From IMG/VR virus record IMGVR_UViG_3300037068_000133, positions 1 through 27,794 of that record: 27,794 bases of DNA. One strand, 5' to 3'. Position 1 is the first letter of the stretch, and each line of letters begins with the position of its first letter. The translations under genes were made by a program, and so were the position numbers. The stretch comes from a virus. Below the pieces are notes generated by a model. That model was not told the origin of the DNA and ran no database searches. It saw nothing but the letters and a program-made list of their open reading frames with translations. Positions 23,128 to 27,794 of the stretch are shown in pieces.

Positions 23128-23370
23128 ATGATCGACAGGGATCTGCCCGTGCCGCCATACCGGCAGCTAGCGGACGTCCTGCGCACCGAGATCACCGAAG
23201 GGCGCCTGAACGGCAGGCTCCCCGGTGAGCGGCGTCTCGCTCAGGAATACGACGTCGCGATCAACACCGTCCGCAAGGCCATAGCCATCCTGCGCGAAGA
23301 GGGCCGCATCGAGTCCGTGCACGGACTTGGCAGCTTCGCCGTTCCCGGCCGGCCGCCTCCAGCTTCGTGA
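23128..23370 (+). CDS. Minimal GntR-family repressor, first copy
   Basis: An 80-residue protein that is little more than a winged helix-turn-helix: PPYRQLADVLRTEITEGRLN, LPGERRLAQEYDVAINTVRKAI and ILREEGRIESVHGLGSFAV. These are the family's three helices and wing. There is no effector-binding C-terminal domain, so it may respond to no ligand or to a partner. ATG 23128 has no ribosome site, which fits a leaderless transcript. GntR-type repressors (KorSA-type) control transfer genes in AICEs. Here it stands divergent from the transfer-like operon, so control of that operon is likely. A longer frame from 22903 is antisense to another gene and is not used. Confidence 0.8.
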   Translation: MIDRDLPVPPYRQLADVLRTEITEGRLNGRLPGERRLAQEYDVAINTVRKAIAILREEGRIESVHGLGSFAVPGRPPPAS

Positions 23371-23385
23371 TCGCAGGGGGCCGCC

Positions 23386-23700
23386 GTGGAGATCGATCAT
23401 GGTTCGCCGGTGGCTCCTTACCGGCAGCTGGCCGCCTATATCCGGGCGCGCATCGACGACGAGACCTTCCCCGAAGGCCAGGCCATTCCGTCGCTGGTAA
23501 GGCTGCAGCAGGAGACAGGCCTGGCCGTGACAACGATCCGCCGCGCCATCCACCTCCTGGAGGAAGAGCGGTACGTGTACTCGATCCCGGGCCGCGGCAC
23601 GTTCGTCGGGCAGGCACCGGAGCGCGAGGAGCGGCCGGACTTACCGAGGGAGCCTTACAGCGGCGCCCGGCTGACGGGGGATGAGCCGACGTACTGGTGA
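23386..23700 (+). CDS. Minimal GntR-family repressor, second copy
   Basis: A 104-residue protein starting at GTG (23386), 15 bases after the first copy. SPVAPYRQLAAYIRARIDDE, LVRLQQETGLAVTTIRRAI and LLEEERYVYSIPGRGTFVG repeat the arrangement of the first copy, so they are paralogues. It has a short acidic/Pro tail (RPDLPREPYSG) but no effector domain. The AGGGGG at 23375-23380 may serve as ribosome site. Both proteins probably form dimers and may bind related sites. The gene ends eight bases before a bidirectional terminator. Confidence 0.8.
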   Translation: MEIDHGSPVAPYRQLAAYIRARIDDETFPEGQAIPSLVRLQQETGLAVTTIRRAIHLLEEERYVYSIPGRGTFVGQAPEREERPDLPREPYSGARLTGDEPTYW

Positions 23701-23708
23701 CAGCGAAA

Positions 23709-23739
23709 CGCCCCGCCAGCGGGCAGGGCTGGCGGGGCG
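23709..23739. terminator. Bidirectional terminator between GntR and MmpS-like genes
   Basis: A perfect 12-base-pair stem (CGCCCCGCCAGC at 23709-23720, GCTGGCGGGGCG at 23728-23739) with a 7-base loop. It lies between the convergent stops at 23700 (+) and 23757 (-), as expected for a terminator serving both strands. It lacks a T-tract, which is common in actinomycetes. Confidence 0.85.
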
Positions 23740-23756
23740 CCCGGTATGGGGAGCGG

Positions 23757-24347
23757 TCAGCCGCCGCTGTTCGTGTCGGACCAGTCCCCCGTGATCGGGT
23801 CCTGGGAGATCTCGCACGAGGCGATGTTGTAGCTGCCGGTCGCCGTGCTGGTCGAGATCACCTTGCCGTTGACCTTGATCGCGCACGTGACCGACCCGGC
23901 GCCCTGCAGCTGCGCGGTGATCGCGTAGTACTGGGCGCTGCCGAGGGCCGCGGCGACCTTCATCGGGACCTGGCCGGATGAGTTGCTGCCTGCCGGGCCG
24001 TAGGTCACGTTGGCCGGCGAGCCGGAGACGACATAGGTGATCGTCCCGCCGGAACTGCCCGCCCCCCCGGATCCGCTCCCGCTGCCCGAGCTCAGCGCGG
24101 CGCCGATGACGACCAGGACGACGAAGGCGACGACGATGCCGAGGAAGATCCGCAGCCCGGTGCGCTTGCGGCGGCGCGGCGGCCCGGGCGGCGGGCCCCA
24201 CTGCGGCTGCTGCTGGTAGCCGGGTGGCGGCGCCTGGCCGTAGCCGGGCTGCGGGTACTGCTGCTGCTGGGTGTAGGCGGGCGGGACGTGGCGGCCGCGC
24301 CGCTGCGGCTGCTGGGGCGGATATGGCTGTCCCCCGTAGTTGGCCAT
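23757..24347 (-). CDS. MmpS-like membrane protein near the attachment site
   Basis: A 196-residue protein; ATG at 24347 with AGGA seven bases upstream. Residues 1-60 are Pro/Gln/Gly/Tyr-rich and cytoplasmic. A membrane helix runs about 64-86 (GLRIFLGIVVAFVVLVVIG). After a Ser/Gly linker the external part (about 102-180) has the beta pattern of the MmpS family: GTITYVVSGSPANVTYG, YYAITAQLQGAGSVTCAIKV, NGKVIS and YNIASCEIS, with Cys155 and Cys178 able to form a disulfide. It lies between repressors and the tRNA, where lysogens often express genes that protect from superinfection or alter the envelope. That role is inferred. It has no MmpL partner in the window. Confidence 0.7.
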   Translation of the reverse strand: MANYGGQPYPPQQPQRRGRHVPPAYTQQQQYPQPGYGQAPPPGYQQQPQWGPPPGPPRRRKRTGLRIFLGIVVAFVVLVVIGAALSSGSGSGSGGAGSSGGTITYVVSGSPANVTYGPAGSNSSGQVPMKVAAALGSAQYYAITAQLQGAGSVTCAIKVNGKVISTSTATGSYNIASCEISQDPITGDWSDTNSGG

Positions 24348-24407
24348 GAGGAGTTCCTTTCGCTGGCCGGTGATGACAGGACGCTTTGCCCTATTCGCCG
24401 GGTTACG

Positions 24408-24461
24408 CAGGTAAGGAACTGATGGCCAGCAGGTAAGCGCCGGGACCTCTTGGCTGGTAAC
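24408..24461 (+). repeat. Direct repeats of a C(A/T)GGTAA motif upstream of the MmpS-like gene
   Basis: CAGGTAAG at 24408-24415, CAGGTAAG at 24430-24437 and CTGGTAAC at 24454-24461 lie 22 and 24 bases apart, about two helical turns. The first is part of TTACGCAGGTAA. The same motif occurs in pairs before the first GntR gene. They may be operators of the GntR proteins or arm sites of a recombinase at the attachment site. Confidence 0.5.
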
Positions 24462-24473
24462 CGTGCTGGCATT

Positions 24474-24491
24474 GATCTTGAATAGAAGATC
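24474..24491 (-). other. AT-rich inverted repeat beside the tRNA 3' end
   Basis: GATCTT at 24474-24479 and AAGATC at 24486-24491 are perfect inverted repeats around GAATAG. The sequence is AT-rich for this genome and lies 17 bases from the tRNA 3' end, on the element side. It may end tRNA transcription or be part of the recombination site. Confidence 0.4.
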
Positions 24492-24508
24492 GCAATAGGC
24501 CTCTGACC

Positions 24509-24585
24509 TGGAGCCGCCTATCGGAATCGAACCGATGACCTACGCATTACGAGTGCGTCGCTCTGACCGACTGAGCTAAGGCGGC
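24509..24585 (-). tRNA. tRNA-Thr (anticodon CGT)
   Basis: The reverse strand folds as a complete tRNA: acceptor stem GCCGCCT with AGGCGGC, D arm GCTC with GAGC, anticodon stem ACGCA with TGCGT and loop CTCGTAA (anticodon CGT, reading ACG), T arm ATCGG-TTCGATT-CCGAT, discriminator T and encoded CCA. The gene is intact and its 3' end points left toward the phage genes, which is the normal orientation when a prophage or AICE inserts at a tRNA 3' end. Confidence 0.95.
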
Positions 24586-24706
24586 GGCACCGCCTCGGGG
24601 CGGCAGCGCATCGAGTCTACCGACCCCGGACGGCCCGGCGCTCCCGGCTGTGCATCGCGGCGCGGGCATGCCGCCGGCCAGGTGTCCGGCTCTGGCTTCA
24701 AGTAGG

Positions 24707-24740
24707 CCTGGGCCCCTCCCCGGCGGGGAAGAGGCCCAGG
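24707..24740 (-). terminator. Terminator of the secreted-protein gene
   Basis: CCTGGGCC at 24707-24714 pairs with GGCCCAGG at 24733-24740, and inner C-rich and G-rich runs extend the stem nearly to a GGC loop. It lies 14 bases beyond the stop of the - strand gene at 24754. It is very stable and without a T-tract, as usual for actinomycetes. Confidence 0.8.
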
Positions 24741-24753
24741 TCAGCAGGCGGGT

Positions 24754-25395
24754 TCAGCCGGAGATGTTGCCGTCGCCGGCCAGCTGGCCGTCGCCGTTGA
24801 AGGAACCGTCCACCCACGACTGGTGATGCGGTGCGTGGTAGTAGTAGCCGTAGTCGCTCTCGTTCACGCCATTGACGGTGGCCGAGGACGGGAAGAATAG
24901 CTCGGGCCACAGGTAGCTGTGGTAACCGTCGCCGTACACGTGCCCGGGCACCCGGCTGGCCTTCGGCATGGCCGTCGCGTAGAACGTCGTGAACAGGCCG
25001 TACCCGTGGAGCTCGCCCCGCACCTCGCGGTTGATGAGCACGCCCGGGTGGCTGCCGAAGTTCGGGCTCTGCTGGCCTGCGATGGTCTCGAACGAGCCCT
25101 GGTCGGACATGCTCGCGGTGAAGGCGTAGCAGTTGCCCGAGACGGTCAGGCAGTCGGTGACCGGGGCCACGCCACGGAACGTGACCTTGGCGGTCCTGGT
25201 GAAGCTGTCGTAGGCCCAGGTGTCGCCCGATCCGCCGCCGTCGCCCCGGTGCACGAGGTGGGTGACCGCCGTCACGGTGCGGGAGTCGTGGTGATGAGAT
25301 TGCGTGCTGGCCGCTGCCGCCGATGCGGCGGCGACGGGCAGGACGGCCGCTACCGTCACCGCCGGCAGCCACCGTCTGAGAGTCATGGTTGTCAT
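24754..25395 (-). CDS. Secreted protein of unknown function
   Basis: A 213-residue protein (209 if ATG at 25386 is used). The N-terminus LRRWLPAVTVAAVLPVAAAS followed by AAAAS is a clear Sec signal peptide with a likely cut near residues 28-30. The mature part begins with a His run (QSHHHDSR) and is strand-rich: TWAYDSFTRTAKVTFRGVAP, CLTVSGNCYAFTASMSD with a Cys pair, REVRGELHGYGLFTTFYAT, and a Tyr/His-rich end (SDYGYYYHAPHHQSWVDGS). It has no catalytic motif I recognise. It lies beyond the tRNA and so belongs to the host side. It is single, with its own terminator and a structured leader. Confidence 0.7.
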   Translation of the reverse strand: MTTMTLRRWLPAVTVAAVLPVAAASAAAASTQSHHHDSRTVTAVTHLVHRGDGGGSGDTWAYDSFTRTAKVTFRGVAPVTDCLTVSGNCYAFTASMSDQGSFETIAGQQSPNFGSHPGVLINREVRGELHGYGLFTTFYATAMPKASRVPGHVYGDGYHSYLWPELFFPSSATVNGVNESDYGYYYHAPHHQSWVDGSFNGDGQLAGDGNISG

Positions 25396-25569
25396 GGTTG
25401 TGCTCTGCCTCTTCCCCCTGGACAGAGCGGGTTCGCCTGGCTATTCCGGGCCCCCGCTTTCTTGTCCCCTTAGGGGACGCTTCGGGGTGGGCGGCGGTTG
25501 ACGCCGTGGGCGGTTAGTATCGCCGCACGATAGTTTGCCCAGATATGCGTACCCGGTCAGCTGGGAGGC
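25396..25569 (-). other. Leader and promoter region of the secreted-protein gene
   Basis: A 174-base gap. On the - strand it contains a perfect hairpin GTCCCC-TAA-GGGGAC (25464-25478) and, nearer the gene, complementary AGCGGG and CCCGCT segments (25426-25431 and 25453-25458) enclosing a further GC-rich part. This suggests a folded leader RNA. I see no certain promoter. The structure does not match a riboswitch class well enough for me to name one. Confidence 0.35.
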
Positions 25570-27150
25570 TCAGCCGCACAGCGTGCCGTCGCGGGGCGGC
25601 CTGAGGTTGATCAGGTACTGGTCAACGGCCGTATCCACGCAGGAACTGCCTTCCCGGTAGGCGGTGTGGCCGTCGCCGTTCCAGCCCAGCAGCACCCCGG
25701 ACTGCAGCGTGCCCGCCAGCGCCTTCGCGTCCCGGAACGGGGTCGCCGGGTCCCGGGTCGTCCCCACGACCAGGATCGGCGGCGCGCCGGCCGCCCGCAT
25801 CACCGGCACCGGCGCGGCCTTGACCGGCCAGTACGCGCACGCCAGGCTGCCCCACATGATCGGCGCGCCGAACTGCGGCGAGGCCTTCCCCGCGGCGGCC
25901 GCCGCCGACTGCCACACGGGCAGGGATGCCGGCCAGGGCCGGTCCACGCAGTTCACCGCGGTGTTGGCGGCGGTGAGGTTGGAGTAGTGCCCGTTCGGGC
26001 TCCGTTCGACCAGCAGGTCACCGAGCTCGACCATGAGCGTGCCGTCGCCGCTGCTCAGCGCCGCCTTCAGGCCCGACCGCAGATACGGCCAGTACGACTT
26101 GCTGTAGAGCGACGCCGCCACCCCGTTCAGGAGCAACGGCTCGTTTCCTGGCTGGCCGCTGATCTCGCTGGACAGCGGCCTGCGGCCGGCCCGGTCCAGC
26201 AGCCCCTGCAGCCGCCCGATGGCCGTGCTGACCGTGACGCCATGCCCGAGCGGGCAGCTGGCCTGCTGCAGGCAGTTGGCGGTGAACGAGCGAAGCGCGA
26301 CCTCGAACCCCTGCGCCTGCACGGAATTCATGGTCAGTGCGGGCGTCGCCGGGTTGACCGCGCCGTCCAGCACCAGCGCCCGCACGTGCGTGGGGAACAG
26401 CTGGGCATACCAGGCACCCAGGTAGGTGCCGTAGGACTTGCCCAGGTAGGTGAGCTTGGCATCGCCGAGCACCGCCCGCAGCACGTCCATGTCGCGGGCC
26501 GCGTTGGCGGTGCCGACGTACGGCAGCAGCGGGCCGGACAGCTGCTGGCAGCCGCGGACGAACAGCTTGCTCTGGGACACCACGGCCGCCAGCTGGGCCG
26601 GTGTGGCCGGGCTGTCGTTGGTGGAGAAGTACCGGTCCAGCTGCGGCCCGCTGAGGCAGGTGATCGCGGGCACGCTCTGGCCGACGCCGCGGGGGTCGAA
26701 GCCGACCACGTCGAACCGGGCGCGTACCGCGGCCGACACCTGGCTGCGGGCCTGCAGCGCATAGTCGATCCCGGACCCGCCGGGACCGCCCGGGTTGACG
26801 ACCAGTGAGCCGATCCGCTGGGACGGGCTGCTGGCGGCCAGTTTGATCACCGGCAGCGAGAACCGGCGCCAGGCCGGCCGCTGGTAGTCGAACGGAACCC
26901 ACATCCGGGCGCACTGGAACCCCTTGTTGCACGCCTGCCAGCGGAGCTTCTGGCTGTCGTAGCCGGCCAGGGTGGTGGGCGGCGGGCCGGCCGGGCTGGC
27001 GGCGTGGCTGGCAGCCGGGCTGCTGGCGGGGCTGCCGCTGGCCTGACCGCTGGGCGTGCCGGTGCTGCAGGCGCTGAACGCCAGCGCAGCGGTGAGCACC
27101 ATGACCGCCGGCGCTGTGCGCCGCGCGAGCCGCCGGTCGCCGAGGCTCAC
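25570..27150 (-). CDS. Secreted alpha/beta-hydrolase, tripeptidyl aminopeptidase (TAP) family
   Basis: A 526-residue exported enzyme. GTG at 27150 overlaps the upstream stop (GTGA) and places the signal sequence correctly (RRTAPAVMVLTAALAFSAC); Cys near residue 27 may be lipidated, though Phe at -3 is unusual for a lipobox. A Ser/Pro/Ala linker follows. Motifs: oxyanion-loop NPGGPGGSG, VGFDPRGVG, nucleophile GKSYGTYLG, catalytic Asp in GTTRDPATPF and His in GDGHTAY, with the TAP-like C-terminal region holding cysteines. Family members remove tripeptides from exported proteins and peptides. Frames extending to 27270 overlap the upstream gene and are rejected. Confidence 0.9.
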   Translation of the reverse strand: MSLGDRRLARRTAPAVMVLTAALAFSACSTGTPSGQASGSPASSPAASHAASPAGPPPTTLAGYDSQKLRWQACNKGFQCARMWVPFDYQRPAWRRFSLPVIKLAASSPSQRIGSLVVNPGGPGGSGIDYALQARSQVSAAVRARFDVVGFDPRGVGQSVPAITCLSGPQLDRYFSTNDSPATPAQLAAVVSQSKLFVRGCQQLSGPLLPYVGTANAARDMDVLRAVLGDAKLTYLGKSYGTYLGAWYAQLFPTHVRALVLDGAVNPATPALTMNSVQAQGFEVALRSFTANCLQQASCPLGHGVTVSTAIGRLQGLLDRAGRRPLSSEISGQPGNEPLLLNGVAASLYSKSYWPYLRSGLKAALSSGDGTLMVELGDLLVERSPNGHYSNLTAANTAVNCVDRPWPASLPVWQSAAAAAGKASPQFGAPIMWGSLACAYWPVKAAPVPVMRAAGAPPILVVGTTRDPATPFRDAKALAGTLQSGVLLGWNGDGHTAYREGSSCVDTAVDQYLINLRPPRDGTLCG

Positions 27151-27794
27151 CCGGCGGCCCCGTCCCGGGACTTCCCGTTGCCCGCGTCCGCGTCCCCGGC
27201 CGGCCCGCCGCCACCCCGGGCGGCGGCGCCGTCGCCGTAAGCCGCCTCGTACGCATGCCGGGAGCCGCACGCACTCGCCCGCGAGCAGGCGGTCCGCCGC
27301 CCGTCACCCGTGAGCTTGACCACGACCTTGTCACCCGGGACATTGTGCCCGGTCACCACCCCAGGCCCGTCCGGGGTGTCCACGGACTCGCCGACCCCCG
27401 GCGCGTCCTTGCGGAACTCCTGGTACAGCGGGTGCTCGTACTTGAGGCAGCACATCAGCCGCCCGCAGGCACCGGCGATCCGCAGCGGGTTGACCGGCAG
27501 GTCCTGGTCCTTGGCCATCCGCACCGAGACCGGCTCGAAGTCCTTGAGGAAGGTCGAGCAGCACAGGTCCCGCCCGCACGGGCCGATCCCGCCCTGCAGC
27601 CTGGCTTCGTCGCGCGGCCCGATCTGCCGCAGCTCCACCCGGGTGCCGAGCCGCCCGGCCAGGTCGCGGACCAGCGCCCGGAAGTCCACCCGGTGCGGCG
27701 CGCTGAAGTACACGGTGAACACCGGCGGCGAGCCGGTGTAGTCCACCCCGATCACCTTCATCGGCAGTTCGTGCTGGCGCACCAGCCGCCGGGC
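27147..27794 (-). CDS. ricT: PSP1-domain protein (RicT/YaaT-like), partial at the right edge
   Basis: Open from the right edge to TGA 27149-27147, so the N-terminus is missing. The PSP1 core is clear: VIGVDYTGSPPVFTVYFSAP, VDFRALVRDLAGRLGTRVEL and QIGPRDEARLQGGIGPCG. The cysteine pairs GPCGRDLCCSTF and ACGRLMCCLKYEH are the residues that in the Bacillus RicT protein hold an iron-sulfur cluster. It then has PGVVTGHNVPGDKVVVKL and a Gly/Ala-rich charged tail. In Bacillus the Ric complex acts in RNA maturation; in actinomycetes the role is unproven. The gene is coupled to the hydrolase by GTGA. Confidence 0.92.
   Translation of the reverse strand, partial: ARRLVRQHELPMKVIGVDYTGSPPVFTVYFSAPHRVDFRALVRDLAGRLGTRVELRQIGPRDEARLQGGIGPCGRDLCCSTFLKDFEPVSVRMAKDQDLPVNPLRIAGACGRLMCCLKYEHPLYQEFRKDAPGVGESVDTPDGPGVVTGHNVPGDKVVVKLTGDGRRTACSRASACGSRHAYEAAYGDGAAARGGGGPAGDADAGNGKSRDGAAG

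Noticed and set aside
23700-24508. Integrase gene next to the tRNA
   Set aside because: The only good gene here is the MmpS-like protein. No frame shows tyrosine or serine recombinase motifs.
25420-25480. Naming the leader a ydaO/c-di-AMP riboswitch
   Set aside because: Some local resemblance exists, but the conserved core is not convincingly present by eye, so I leave it as an unnamed folded leader.
27151-27270. Longer start for the TAP-family hydrolase
   Set aside because: It would add an Arg-rich stretch before the signal peptide and overlap the RicT-like gene by 120 bases; GTG at 27150 gives a normal signal sequence.
1-27794. CRISPR array, rRNA genes or insertion sequence
   Set aside because: No regularly spaced repeats with unique spacers, no rRNA sequence and no transposase with terminal repeats were seen on either strand.

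Overview
The window is very GC-rich, with strong third-position G/C bias, frequent GTG starts and dense ATGA/GTGA start-stop overlaps. This points to an actinomycete (Actinomycetota). The sequence does not resolve the genus. About 24.5 kb is an integrated mobile element cut by the left edge of the window. The last 3.2 kb looks like host chromosome.

Region 1 (1-18614, + strand) is the late block of a siphovirus-type prophage in HK97-like order. It holds the C-terminal end of the large terminase, a small membrane protein, the portal, a prohead protease fused to three zinc ribbons, and two small proteins. These are followed by a scaffold-capsid fusion, several head accessory and connector proteins, a tail-terminator candidate, the tail tube and a gp10-like neck protein. 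Next come the tail assembly chaperone with a -1 frameshift extension, the tape measure, a very large tail-tip protein with lectin-like (LamG) domains and a small tail protein. A holin-like protein, a proline-rich membrane protein and a glycoside-hydrolase-like putative endolysin close the block. Most neighbours overlap or nearly touch, so this reads as one or two long transcripts. The only clear break is a 209-base leader before the capsid gene, which carries a good promoter match.

Region 2 (18611-23052, - strand) is a tight operon unlike ordinary phage genes. An 87-residue protein, a DUF2637 four-helix membrane protein with a C-terminal helix-turn-helix, a NUMOD4/HNH nuclease-like protein and an FtsK/TraB-type DNA translocase lead it. 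Six very small proteins follow, including a membrane zinc-ribbon protein and a 54-residue basic protein. This gene set resembles the transfer/spread (tra/spd) operon of actinomycete integrative and conjugative elements (AICEs). Its last gene and the last phage gene share the palindrome CTAG as overlapping stop codons.

Region 3 (23053-24585) holds two tandem minimal GntR-type repressors divergent from the operon and a strong bidirectional terminator. An MmpS-like membrane protein follows, then an AT-richer stretch with repeated C(A/T)GGTAA motifs and a tRNA-Thr(CGT) gene. The 3' end of the tRNA faces the element, so it is the likely attachment site. No integrase or replication gene is present here; they would have to lie left of the window.

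Region 4 (24586-27794, - strand) appears chromosomal: a secreted protein of unknown function with its terminator, a TAP-family alpha/beta-hydrolase lipoprotein, and the PSP1/RicT protein cut by the right edge. The most interesting reading is a chimera in which a phage virion and lysis module is joined to an AICE-like DNA-transfer module under shared GntR-type control.
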